Shown in pieces: positions 33,788 through 41,615 of a DNA stretch of 54,149 nucleotides. The translations under genes and the position numbers were made by a program. The notes under the pieces are model-generated. The model was given only the letters and a program-made list of their open reading frames with translations, had not been told where the DNA came from and searched no databases. The first letter of the stretch is position 1. The number at the start of each line of letters is the position of its first letter. The stretch is from Casp-actino8 sp037147055 (GTDB lineage Bacteria > Actinomycetota > Acidimicrobiia > Acidimicrobiales > Ilumatobacteraceae), in assembly GCA_037147055.1 (NCBI GenBank), contig JBAWVW010000005.1, positions 1 to 54,149 of the forward strand, read 5' to 3'.

Positions 33788-34606
33788 TTAGGAGTGGATT
33801 GACCCGTCAGTATGTTTCAGGCTTGTAGCGCTATGACCCGTGCGTAAAGAAATGATCTCGGCGCAGATTGCAATTGCTGTCTCTTCGGGGGTGCGCCCAC
33901 CAAGATCAAGACCAATCGGCGACATGATGCGCTGCAAAACTTCAGGTGCGTTCACTCCGATATCGGCTAAACGCGCAAGTCGCTTGTCGTGTGTTTTGCG
34001 ACTTCCCATGACGCCGATATAGCCCACCGATGTTGCTAAGGCACCTTGAATCGCTGGGACATCAAACTTCGGATCGTGGGTCAGAATGCAGACAGCGTCA
34101 CGTGGGCCAAGGGTGTGTCCGCTACGTTCAAACATCGGAGTTGGCCAAGTGACGATGACTTCATCTGCCATCGGGAAGCGGCGTTTTGTGGCGAAGATTT
34201 CGCGCGCGTCGAGCACGAGCACGCGGTAGCCGAGAACTTTGGCCACACGACCAAGAGCGGCAGTGAAATCGACGGCTCCGAAGATCCACATCTGTGGCGC
34301 TGGTGAGAAACTTTCAATGAACACTGAGACCGTCGGAGTGTCAATCAAATCTTCCGGAGTTGCTTGGCCTTCGGGCCCGTAATGGCGCACGCCAGTACGT
34401 CCCGCTTCAAGTTCACCGGCGGTGTCGCGGGCCACTACCCGATCAAGTTCTGGGTGGCCGAGGCTGCCCGTGACATCTTCGTTGGTTCCACGACGAACGA
34501 CAAGAAGTTTGGCACCTGTGCCCGGACCCTCAATAATTGTTGCCAGAGCGACTGGTGTCTCTGCTCGAATGTGCGCTTGGAATAGTTGGTAGATGGATTC
34601 GCTCAT
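33788..34606 (-). CDS. XdhC/CoxF-like molybdenum-enzyme maturation protein
   Basis: XdhC-type proteins bind sulfurated molybdopterin and help load it into xanthine-dehydrogenase or CO-dehydrogenase-type enzymes. The N-terminal half carries the XdhC/CoxI domain opening (AETPVALATIIEGPGTGAKLLVV) and the C-terminal half the Rossmann part (APQMWIFGAVDFTAALGRVAKVLGYRVLVLDAR, VCILTHDPKFDVPAIQGAL, VGYIGVMGSRKTHDKRL, SPIGLDLGGRTPEETAIAICAEI). It is the last gene of a four-gene cox-like set and starts 17 bases after the short XdhC-like gene. No molybdenum-enzyme subunit gene is in the window. Confidence 0.86.
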   Translation of the reverse strand: MSESIYQLFQAHIRAETPVALATIIEGPGTGAKLLVVRRGTNEDVTGSLGHPELDRVVARDTAGELEAGRTGVRHYGPEGQATPEDLIDTPTVSVFIESFSPAPQMWIFGAVDFTAALGRVAKVLGYRVLVLDAREIFATKRRFPMADEVIVTWPTPMFERSGHTLGPRDAVCILTHDPKFDVPAIQGALATSVGYIGVMGSRKTHDKRLARLADIGVNAPEVLQRIMSPIGLDLGGRTPEETAIAICAEIISLRTGHSATSLKHTDGSIHS

Positions 34607-34622
34607 GAGGTATCAGTCAATG

Positions 34623-34940
34623 TCACCAGTCGAGCTGTTCAATGTACAGACGGATGATTCCGCCACATGTCAGGCCAACGGCAAAAGCTTCATCGTCGCT
34701 GTAACCGAATGAGACCATTCGCCCGGGTGCATTGTCTGTGATGAGTGCAAGTGCTTCGCTGACCACTGCTCCCTCGACACATCCGCCGCTCACAGAACCT
34801 GCAACTTCGCCATCTTCGTTGACCGCCATCGCGGCTCCTGGATCGCGGGGACCCGAGCCTTCAATGTTGACGACACGAGCAATGGCAACTTTCTTTGCCT
34901 GGCGACGCCAACGGTCAATGTCATCAAGGATCTCGCGCAT
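34623..34940 (-). CDS. Short XdhC/CoxI N-terminal-domain protein
   Basis: A 105-residue protein made only of the XdhC/CoxI N-terminal domain: KVAIARVVNIEGSGPRDPGAAMAV, GEVAGSVSGGCVEGAVV and VGLTCGGIIRLYIEQL, with the conserved Cys residues of SGGCVEG and LTCGG. Together with the following longer XdhC protein it resembles the split CoxI/CoxF arrangement of CO-dehydrogenase gene clusters. It is 48 bases downstream of the VWA gene. Confidence 0.85.
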   Translation of the reverse strand: MREILDDIDRWRRQAKKVAIARVVNIEGSGPRDPGAAMAVNEDGEVAGSVSGGCVEGAVVSEALALITDNAPGRMVSFGYSDDEAFAVGLTCGGIIRLYIEQLDW

Positions 34941-34988
34941 AGTTGGTTCAGTCTGCCTTGTGAAAAGCGAGGTCGGAGTTGCGGAGGC

Positions 34989-36125
34989 TCATTTTCCGAT
35001 GACCCGCGTCAGTTCTTCCATCGCCTCAACGGAATGGCCTTCCACAAAATTGTCGACAAAAGGTAGCGCCGCCGCCATCCCCCGAGCAAGGGGAGCGTAG
35101 CCAGGTGAAATCTTTAAGGGGTTGACCCATATGGTGCGGTGACTGACACGCTGCAGTCGTTTCATCTGCTCGGCTAAGAGGACGGGCTCGCCGCGATCCC
35201 AACCATCACTGAGAATCACCACGATCGCGCCCCGCGCCATACCGCGTACTCCCCACTGATCATTGAAGTGGCGCAGGCATTCTCCAAGTCGGGTTCCGCC
35301 GCTCCAATCAACGACCCGAGTTGCCGCCAACTGTAAGGCTTTGTCGGGGTCACGTGAACCGAGTTCACGAGTGATGCGCGTCAGGCGGGTGCCGATAGCA
35401 AAGGCTTCGACCTTTTGTCGACCAGCAACTGCCGCTTGAACGAATCGCAAAAGCGCGCGAGCGTAGGGTTCCATGGATCCGCTGACGTCAAGGATCAGCA
35501 CCAATCGACGCAATCTTTCATCGTTTTCCTGCCAGTGTCGACGTATAGGTTCGCCGCCAGATCGCAGGCTCGAACGAATCGTCTGTCGCAGATCTGGTCG
35601 TGCACCTTGGCGACTTGAGACCATGCGAAATGAGTTTCGGGGTGAGCCAACGAGTCGCAACTTGCTCATCAGGTCCTGGGCTAGATGCAATTCTTCGTCC
35701 GAATATTCTGCAAAGTCTTTTTTGCGCAAAGTCTCAACAGCAGAAAACCGCAGAGTGATCGTCTCGCCCTCGTTTTCGTCGCTGTCTGATGAGCCATCAT
35801 CTTCGGCATCGCCATCTTCATCAAGTTCAATGGTGAGATGAATATGTTGAGGTTCATCATGGACTGCATTATTCGTGCGTTGCTCCCAGAAAACAGCAAA
35901 GGCTTTGTTGTACATAGCGATGTCTTCTGGCTTGCGCAACAAACTCGCTCGCCCTGCCCAATACACATCATCGCGATTTTGTAGACCGACTCGGTTGAGG
36001 GCCTCAACAAAGGTCAGGACATTGCCAATCGGTGTCGTGATACCTGCTCCGCGTAGTAGACGACTGAAGGCAACTGCCATAAATTCGGCAGGCGACTTCA
36101 CCTCAGCGGAAGCAGAGAGAGACAT
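34989..36125 (-). CDS. coxE: CoxE-like VWA-domain protein
   Basis: A von Willebrand factor A domain protein of the CoxE group, which works with the MoxR/CoxD ATPase in maturing molybdenum enzymes. The MIDAS metal site is LVLILDVSGSMEPYARALLRF with DxSxS, followed by VEAFAIGTRLTRITRELG, the Thr of SGGTRLGECLRHF and VILSDGWDRGEP with the MIDAS Asp. The N-terminal 150 residues contain an acidic patch (EDGDAEDDGSSDSDENEGE). The gene is 11 bases downstream of the MoxR ATPase gene. Functional details in this organism are inferred. Confidence 0.88.
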   Translation of the reverse strand: MSLSASAEVKSPAEFMAVAFSRLLRGAGITTPIGNVLTFVEALNRVGLQNRDDVYWAGRASLLRKPEDIAMYNKAFAVFWEQRTNNAVHDEPQHIHLTIELDEDGDAEDDGSSDSDENEGETITLRFSAVETLRKKDFAEYSDEELHLAQDLMSKLRLVGSPRNSFRMVSSRQGARPDLRQTIRSSLRSGGEPIRRHWQENDERLRRLVLILDVSGSMEPYARALLRFVQAAVAGRQKVEAFAIGTRLTRITRELGSRDPDKALQLAATRVVDWSGGTRLGECLRHFNDQWGVRGMARGAIVVILSDGWDRGEPVLLAEQMKRLQRVSHRTIWVNPLKISPGYAPLARGMAAALPFVDNFVEGHSVEAMEELTRVIGK

Positions 36126-36136
36126 AACGCGGTTCT

Positions 36137-37063
36137 TTAAGCGCTCAGGGCTCTTTGAACGGCCATCTTGATCAGTTCAGTCATTCCTGTGCCATCAACT
36201 CGCTCTTGATCCTCGCGATATTTCAAAACCGCACCGAGGGTTGAGCGCACGCTGTCCTCATCCAAAGTTGAGACGCCGAGACTTCCTAATGCGGTAGCCC
36301 AATCAATAGTTTCTGCGACCCCAGGTGGCTTATACAACTGCATGGAGCGCATGGCCTCAGTTGCCGCTGCGACCTGGCGCGCAAGCGTCACCTCAACATC
36401 GGGAACTCGTAAGCGGACGATGGCAACTTCACGATCAAAACTGGGATGCTCAATCCAGTGGTACAGACAACGGCGTTTGAGCGCATCATGAACATCCCGC
36501 GTGCGATTGGATGTCAGCACCACGATGGGTGGGGTGGGAGCCTTGAAGGTCCCCAACTCGGGAATCGTGACCTGGAAATCAGATAACACTTCTAAGAGGT
36601 ATGCCTCAAATTCATCGTCGGCGCGGTCAATTTCGTCAATCAATAAAACTGGAGGCACAGGGGCGGGGGCAAGAGCGCGCAGAACGGCGCGTCGCAACAA
36701 GAAACGCTCTTGGTACAACTCATTCTCCAAAGCATCTGCACCAAGACCGGCGGCTTCACCACTGGCTTCGGCGGCGCGCAGATGAAGCAACTGTCGCGAA
36801 TAGTCCCAGTCATAAACTGCTTGCGTGGCGTCAATTCCTTCGTAGCACTGCAGGCGAATCAACTCACCTCCTGTCCATGCTGCCAAAACCTTGGCCAGTT
36901 CAGTCTTGCCGACTCCGGCTTCACCCTCGAGAAGGAGAGGGCGCTTGAGCGTCAGAGCCAAAAATACCGATGTTGCTAGGCCGCGGTCAGCTAAGTAGCC
37001 GTGATACGCCAAGGCTTGGGAGACAGTTTCAACACTTGAGAGATCAATTGCGGTGCCAGTCAC
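36137..37063 (-). CDS. coxD: MoxR-family AAA+ ATPase, CoxD-like
   Basis: A MoxR-type AAA+ chaperone ATPase of 308 residues. Walker A is LLLEGEAGVGKTELAKVLA, Walker B is VLLIDEIDRADDEFEAYLLEVLSDF, sensor 1 is VVLTSNRTRDVHDALKRRCLYHWIEHPS and the lid domain follows. CoxD is known to act with CoxE on the copper/molybdenum site of CO dehydrogenase. The GTG start lies 6 bases from a TATCCT box. It is first in the coxD-coxE-XdhC-XdhC unit and divergent from the D-aminoacylase gene. Confidence 0.9.
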   Translation of the reverse strand: MTGTAIDLSSVETVSQALAYHGYLADRGLATSVFLALTLKRPLLLEGEAGVGKTELAKVLAAWTGGELIRLQCYEGIDATQAVYDWDYSRQLLHLRAAEASGEAAGLGADALENELYQERFLLRRAVLRALAPAPVPPVLLIDEIDRADDEFEAYLLEVLSDFQVTIPELGTFKAPTPPIVVLTSNRTRDVHDALKRRCLYHWIEHPSFDREVAIVRLRVPDVEVTLARQVAAATEAMRSMQLYKPPGVAETIDWATALGSLGVSTLDEDSVRSTLGAVLKYREDQERVDGTGMTELIKMAVQRALSA

Positions 37064-37069
37064 GATTTC

Positions 37070-37075
37070 AGGATA
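37070..37075 (-). promoter_or_regulatory. -10 box TATCCT of leaderless MoxR ATPase gene
   Basis: Minus-strand TATCCT is followed by 6 bases and the GTG ending at 37063; it would drive the four-gene cox-like unit. Confidence 0.5.
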
Positions 37076-37171
37076 GAGGCAATGACTGTAAGGGGAGTGA
37101 TCGGTGAGTCAGACCTTGGGGAATATCTGATGATGCGTTAGGTTTAGTGGATTGAACTCAAGGGGAAAATC

Positions 37172-38905
37172 ATGTTTGATCTGATTATTCGTGGTGGCAC
37201 CGTCGTGGATGGCACAGGGGCACCGAAATTCGTGGCTGACATTGCAATTCAAGATGGCCGGATTGTGCAGATAGCCACAAAGATTGTTGCCGAGGCTAAA
37301 GAAGTTCTCGATGCCAATGGATTCATCGTGACGCCGGGTTTCGTGGATATTCACACTCACTTCGATGGTCAAGCCACATGGGACGATCTATTGGAGCCAA
37401 CTAGCGGTCATGGAGTCACCACTGTGGTGATGGGTAATTGTGGTGTCGGTTTCGCCCCTGTACGCCCAGGTAAAGAAGCGTGGTTGGTGCAGTTAATGGA
37501 AGGTGTGGAGGACATTCCCGGAACCGCCTTACATGAAGGTATTACTTGGGGTTGGGAAACCTTCCCTGAATACTTGGATATTTTGGAGAAACGCAGTTAT
37601 TCGATGGACATTGCGGCCTATGTGCCCCATGCCCCTGTGCGTGCGTATGTGATGGGGGATCGCGGTGCGCTCAATGAACCTGCGACGGCACATGACATTG
37701 AGCAGATGGCGAAAATCATTTGTGAGGCCCGACAAGCGGGCGCTGTTGGATTTTCTACTTCGCGAACCTTGAACCACAAAGCGCGTGATGGCGAACCTGT
37801 GCCAGGAACATTTGCCGCTCTTGATGAATTGAACGGTTTGGCGGACGGGCTTGTCGCCGGTGGAGGCGGGCTCTTTGAGGTTGCTCCACAAGGTCTCGAA
37901 TTTGATCGTCCAGTTTTCCTGAGCGAAGTTGACTGGATGGCGGATCTCGCCGAGCGCACGGGACTGCCCGTCTCTTTTGCTATGTTGCAGAACGAGTTGA
38001 ACGCTAATTCATGGCGCGAGGCGCTTGAAGTTGTGGATCGCGTGAATGCCAACGGCGGTCGCATGCACCCACAGATTGCCGCTCGTCCGTTTGGGATGAT
38101 GATCGGCTGGGACGGTTATCACTTTTTCCAAAAGCGACCCACATTCATTGCCCTATCCGAGCAATTCTCTGGCGACGATTTGCGCCGTGAACTTGCTCGA
38201 CCCGAAATCAAAGCCCGCATCCTGAGCGAGGCTGATGATGCGCCCGATGCAAGCAAGCAATTTGACGGAATTGGTACTTTCATGCAAAGCATGCTCGACA
38301 AAATGTATGCCATGGGTGACTCACCCGACTATGAGCCTGGCCCAGAAAAACTAGTTTCCAATATGGCGCTTGCTGCAGGTGTTGATGCACTGAGTTTCGC
38401 CTATGACTTGTTGAATAAAGATGGGGGTCGCTCATTTCTGATGTTGCCATTCTTCAACTACGTGGGCGGCACCCAAGACGCTATTTACGAAATGCTCAAG
38501 CACCCCGCGACCGTGTCGGGATTGTCTGATGGTGGCGCACATGTGCGCATGATCTGCGATGCCTCAATCCCCACCTATGTTTTGACTCATTGGACTCGCG
38601 ACCGCAACCGCGGGCCCAAGTTGACGATAGAAGAAGCGGTCAAAGTTCAGACTCATGACACCGCAGCGGTTGTCGGTTTTACTGATCGTGGCGTTTTGGA
38701 AGTGGGCAAGAAGGCTGACATCAACATCATCGATATGGAAACACTGTCTTTGGGATTCCCCCACGCCAAAGATGATCTCCCAGCCGGTGGAAGGCGCTTG
38801 CTGCAGACAGCCACTGGTTATGTGGCGACCATTGTCAATGGCGTGGTGACTCGTCGCATGGGTGCCGACACGGGTCAGCGTCCTGGACGGTTAGTTCGTT
38901 CCTGA
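37172..38905 (+). CDS. N-acyl-D-amino-acid deacylase (amidohydrolase family)
   Basis: A zinc amidohydrolase of the D-aminoacylase group, hydrolysing N-acyl-D-amino acids or a similar amide. It opens with LIIRGGTVVDGTGAP and the metal motif VTPGFVDIHTHFDGQATWD, then GVTTVVMGNCGVGFAPVRP, where the Cys is a known metal ligand in D-aminoacylase. The catalytic Asp is in GLSDGGAHVRM and the C-terminal GVLEVGKKADINIID is the usual sandwich-domain closing. Length is 577, somewhat longer than the roughly 480-residue D-aminoacylases, as in many actinobacterial relatives. AGGGG lies 6 bases before the ATG. The true substrate is unproven. Confidence 0.88.
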   Translation: MFDLIIRGGTVVDGTGAPKFVADIAIQDGRIVQIATKIVAEAKEVLDANGFIVTPGFVDIHTHFDGQATWDDLLEPTSGHGVTTVVMGNCGVGFAPVRPGKEAWLVQLMEGVEDIPGTALHEGITWGWETFPEYLDILEKRSYSMDIAAYVPHAPVRAYVMGDRGALNEPATAHDIEQMAKIICEARQAGAVGFSTSRTLNHKARDGEPVPGTFAALDELNGLADGLVAGGGGLFEVAPQGLEFDRPVFLSEVDWMADLAERTGLPVSFAMLQNELNANSWREALEVVDRVNANGGRMHPQIAARPFGMMIGWDGYHFFQKRPTFIALSEQFSGDDLRRELARPEIKARILSEADDAPDASKQFDGIGTFMQSMLDKMYAMGDSPDYEPGPEKLVSNMALAAGVDALSFAYDLLNKDGGRSFLMLPFFNYVGGTQDAIYEMLKHPATVSGLSDGGAHVRMICDASIPTYVLTHWTRDRNRGPKLTIEEAVKVQTHDTAAVVGFTDRGVLEVGKKADINIIDMETLSLGFPHAKDDLPAGGRRLLQTATGYVATIVNGVVTRRMGADTGQRPGRLVRS

Positions 38906-39442
38906 AGTTTCTTGTAAAACGAGGGGCTGCAGCAGGGCAACAGAATTTTTTAGATCAATGGGCCCTTGTGGGAGATCGTCACAGTGATACCAACGAGCTC
39001 CTTCGGTGGATGTCAGCGGAGCCTGCATATCAGCGATATACAACCAGCCGATATTCCAATGTCGGTGTGGTGCGCTACCTGCTAGATCAGTGACATGGAC
39101 GAATGCTGGACCATCGACGACAGGGCGAACATCGTATTGAGTGAGACCTGTTTCTTCTTCAAGTTCACGCAGTCCACCCTGTCGGCTTGTTTCGCCGATC
39201 TCAATATGTCCACCTGGCGTGGACCATTGCAAAGTTTTATGACGTACTAAAATTGTGTATTGAGCATCTGCTGAAAATATCCAAGTGGTTGCGCATATGT
39301 GTCCGACGCTCTTTGTGGCTTGGCCGATCAGTGCCCGCCCAAGTTCTCGAGAAAGATCATTGGGAAGATGGACTGCAGCGACTTCACTTTCAAGATGTGG
39401 CCATATGCCGGGCACATCGGCGGTGGGGTGGGGAAAACCCAT
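38891..39442 (-). CDS. NUDIX hydrolase
   Basis: A pyrophosphohydrolase of the NUDIX family. The Nudix box GX5EX7REUXEEXG is present as GHIEIGETSRQGGLRELEEETG near the middle of the 183-residue protein. A helical N-terminal region (about 1-45) precedes it. The substrate (nucleotide or nucleoside-diphosphate derivative) cannot be read from the box. It starts 9 bases after the folE stop in the same direction, so a folate-related role is possible (dihydroneopterin triphosphate removal is done by some NUDIX enzymes), but that is inference. Its end overlaps the convergent D-aminoacylase gene by 15 bases. Confidence 0.85.
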   Translation of the reverse strand: MGFPHPTADVPGIWPHLESEVAAVHLPNDLSRELGRALIGQATKSVGHICATTWIFSADAQYTILVRHKTLQWSTPGGHIEIGETSRQGGLRELEEETGLTQYDVRPVVDGPAFVHVTDLAGSAPHRHWNIGWLYIADMQAPLTSTEGARWYHCDDLPQGPIDLKNSVALLQPLVLQETSGTN

Positions 39443-39451
39443 AGTGCAGGT

Positions 39452-40069
39452 TTAGCGACCCTGAATGAAGGCCATAACTTCGGCACGAGATTGGGCATCG
39501 GTGCGGTAAATACCGCGTGCCGCAGTCGTGACGGTTTTGGTGCCAGGTTTACGTACGCCACGCAATGACATGCATGTGTGTTCGGCTTCCACAACAACGA
39601 GGACACCCACTGGATCAAGCATGTTCTGCATCGCGTCAGCGATTTGCGATGTGAGGCGCTCTTGTACTTGAAGGCGGCGTGAGTAACCCTCAACTAATCG
39701 TGCGAGTTTCGATAAGCCAGTGAAGCAACCCGTCGTACCCGGGAGATAAGCGATATGTGCAGTTCCCGTAAAAGGCAGCATGTGATGTTCACACATTGAG
39801 TCAAAGGGGATATCGCGGACGAGAACCATCTCGTCATGTTCAATATCAAATGTCTTCGACAAGTGATGATCGGGATCATTGTTGGTCCCTGAGAGGACTT
39901 CAGTCCACATGCGCGCGACGCGTGCAGGTGTGTCAAGTAGGCCATCTCGGGATGGATCCTCACCAATGGCCTCGAGTAATTCGCGAATAGCTCGTTCAGC
40001 GCGTTCTTGATCGACTTCCCGCGCCACGGGAGTGATCACTTTGTTGTCGAGTTTTTTGTCTACGGACAT
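39452..40069 (-). CDS. folE: GTP cyclohydrolase I
   Basis: This enzyme converts GTP to dihydroneopterin triphosphate, the first step of folate synthesis. Seen are EDPSRDGLLDTPARVARMW, the zinc ligands in FDSMCEHHMLPFTGTAHIAYLP with Cys and His, GLSKLARLVEGYSRRLQVQERLTSQIA and the second zinc Cys in AEHTCMSLRGVRKPG. The start at 40069 gives 205 residues, the normal size, and lies 7 bases after a TAGCGT box; a longer frame to 40231 would overlap the hydratase gene by 140 bases and is rejected. The NUDIX gene follows. Confidence 0.95.
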   Translation of the reverse strand: MSVDKKLDNKVITPVAREVDQERAERAIRELLEAIGEDPSRDGLLDTPARVARMWTEVLSGTNNDPDHHLSKTFDIEHDEMVLVRDIPFDSMCEHHMLPFTGTAHIAYLPGTTGCFTGLSKLARLVEGYSRRLQVQERLTSQIADAMQNMLDPVGVLVVVEAEHTCMSLRGVRKPGTKTVTTAARGIYRTDAQSRAEVMAFIQGR

Positions 40070-40076
40070 AGATGGA

Positions 40077-40082
40077 ACGCTA
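40077..40082 (-). promoter_or_regulatory. -10 box TAGCGT of leaderless folE
   Basis: Minus-strand TAGCGT is followed by 7 bases and the ATG ending at 40069, in the gap after the enoyl-CoA hydratase gene. It suggests a separate folE promoter inside the unit. Confidence 0.5.
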
Positions 40083-40091
40083 TCGGAGACT

Positions 40092-40829
40092 TCAGCTGCT
40101 GAACCCACGAGAGCGGAATAGCTCAGCAAACAGGGCTTCTTCGCGTGCTCGGGCTTCCTTGATACGCCCACCGCGACCGGCCACCATGAGTTGCTTGATA
40201 ACTCGCGTGGAGTATGCCGACTTACTGGCAATGGTTTTGGCTAGTTCAACGGCGTGGGCTAGGACCTCTCCTTGAGGTGCGGTGCGCAACGCGAGACCAA
40301 TGTCAACGGCCTCGGGCGCTTCAATCCAGCGTGCGGTGAACAAAATTTCAGCGGCGCGTTGCCAACCGATTTGATCGGCAAACAGGATGCTGCTGGCGGC
40401 CTCAGGCGGGACACCAAGTTCGCTGAAAGGCACACGCATCCGCGCTGTCTCATCAATCAAGACAATGTCACAAAATGGCAGCAGCGTCATACCAATACCA
40501 ACTGCTACTCCGTTAACGGCTGCGATCAGAGGCTTAGAGAATGTTTCCAGTCCGTCAAGTAACACTGTGAAGCCACCTGGCTGTGAGGAAGCAGGAGCGC
40601 CGCTGGCAACAGCAGTTGCCATCTCTGCCATTTCTTTGAGATCTTGCCCCGAACTAAATGCTCCGCCGGCACCCGTGAGTATGGCTATGTGCACAGAATC
40701 ATCGGTGTCAATATCTCGAAGCGCCGAAGCGAGGTCTTCGTATTGCGAACGAGTGAAAGCATTTTTGCGTTCAGGTCGGTTCATCGTGACGATGCCGATG
40801 CCATCAAGTTTTTCTAGGTCAATACTCAT
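40092..40829 (-). CDS. Enoyl-CoA hydratase/isomerase family protein
   Basis: A crotonase-fold protein of 245 residues. The oxyanion-hole segments are GAGGAFSSGQDLKEMAEMA and AAVNGVAVGIGMTLLPFCDIVL, followed by ARMRVPFSELGVPPEAASSILF and the closing SKSAYSTRVIKQLM. The usual catalytic Glu pair of hydratases is partly altered at the second position (Pro-Pro-Glu region), so the exact reaction (hydration, isomerisation or hydrolysis) is open. It overlaps the SDR stop by four bases (ATGA) and lies in the unit with the acyl-CoA dehydrogenase. Confidence 0.88.
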   Translation of the reverse strand: MSIDLEKLDGIGIVTMNRPERKNAFTRSQYEDLASALRDIDTDDSVHIAILTGAGGAFSSGQDLKEMAEMATAVASGAPASSQPGGFTVLLDGLETFSKPLIAAVNGVAVGIGMTLLPFCDIVLIDETARMRVPFSELGVPPEAASSILFADQIGWQRAAEILFTARWIEAPEAVDIGLALRTAPQGEVLAHAVELAKTIASKSAYSTRVIKQLMVAGRGGRIKEARAREEALFAELFRSRGFSS

Positions 40830-41599
40830 GGATGTTGACTGCTGACAGAAAGAACTTCGCCAGTCATGTAACTCGAATAATCGCTAGCGAGAAAAACAAT
40901 GACATTGGCAATCTCCCAGGGTTCAGCAAAGCGCCCGAAGGCTTCACGCTGAGAAAGTTCGACGAGCAATTCATCACTCGTTACTTTTGCCAGATTGGCG
41001 TGCATGGCGATACTTGGTGAGACGGCATTAATACGTACGCCGCGGGGTCCCGCTTCAATAGCTGCGCAGCGCGTCAGAGCCATCACGCCCGCCTTCGCCG
41101 CAGCGTAGTGGGCTTGGCCTTCTTGAGCCCTCCAACCAAGGACGCTGGCATTATTAACGATGACTCCGGTCCCGCGGGGGTACATGTGATTGAGCGCCGC
41201 TCGGGTGCAACGCATCGTGCCATTCAAAGTCACATCAAGCACGACGGACCATTGTTCATCGGTCATCTCATGCAATTCGGCAGTCCCACCGAGACCAGCG
41301 TTATTCACTAAGACATCGATGCCACCAAGTTCAATGGCTGCTTGGGTGATGAGGTTTTGCACACTCTCTTCGTTGGTGACGTCGCAGGCGATTCCCAAAA
41401 CGCCAAGTTCGGCGGCAGTTTCGGCAAGACGACGTTCATGTTTATCGGAGATCACAACTCGAGCTCCCTCTTCGATGCATTTGCGCGCAGTTGACGAACC
41501 AATGCCACTTCCTGCAGCGGCAGTGATGAGTACGCCCTTTCCAGCGAGCAAGCCATGTCCGGGGACATAGGTTGGGTTCTGAGTTCTGATCTCTGGCAT
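40826..41599 (-). CDS. Short-chain dehydrogenase, IpdF-like
   Basis: A classical SDR of 257 residues with cofactor motif LITAAAGSGIGSSTA, the NNAGLGG segment, catalytic Ser region IVNNASVLG and YAAAKAG with Tyr and Lys. The leader HGLLAGKGVLITAAAGSGIGS, VVISDKHERRLAETAAEL and the closing SDYSSYMTGEVLSVS agree with my memory of mycobacterial IpdF (Rv3559c), a reductase of sterol ring-C/D breakdown. The gene lies directly after a FadE30-like dehydrogenase, the same order as in the mycobacterial KstR2 regulon. That role is inference; it may be a paralogue. Confidence 0.85.
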   Translation of the reverse strand: MPEIRTQNPTYVPGHGLLAGKGVLITAAAGSGIGSSTARKCIEEGARVVISDKHERRLAETAAELGVLGIACDVTNEESVQNLITQAAIELGGIDVLVNNAGLGGTAELHEMTDEQWSVVLDVTLNGTMRCTRAALNHMYPRGTGVIVNNASVLGWRAQEGQAHYAAAKAGVMALTRCAAIEAGPRGVRINAVSPSIAMHANLAKVTSDELLVELSQREAFGRFAEPWEIANVIVFLASDYSSYMTGEVLSVSSQHP

Positions 41600-41615
41600 G
41601 TCGTTTTCCTTTGTA

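Noticed and set aside
37128..37146. Iron-box-like TTAGGTTTAG before the D-aminoacylase gene
   Set aside because: Only one half matches; the other half lacks the expected CCTAA.
40070..40231. Long N-terminal extension of FolE
   Set aside because: It would overlap the enoyl-CoA hydratase gene by 140 bases; the normal-length start has a TANNNT box.
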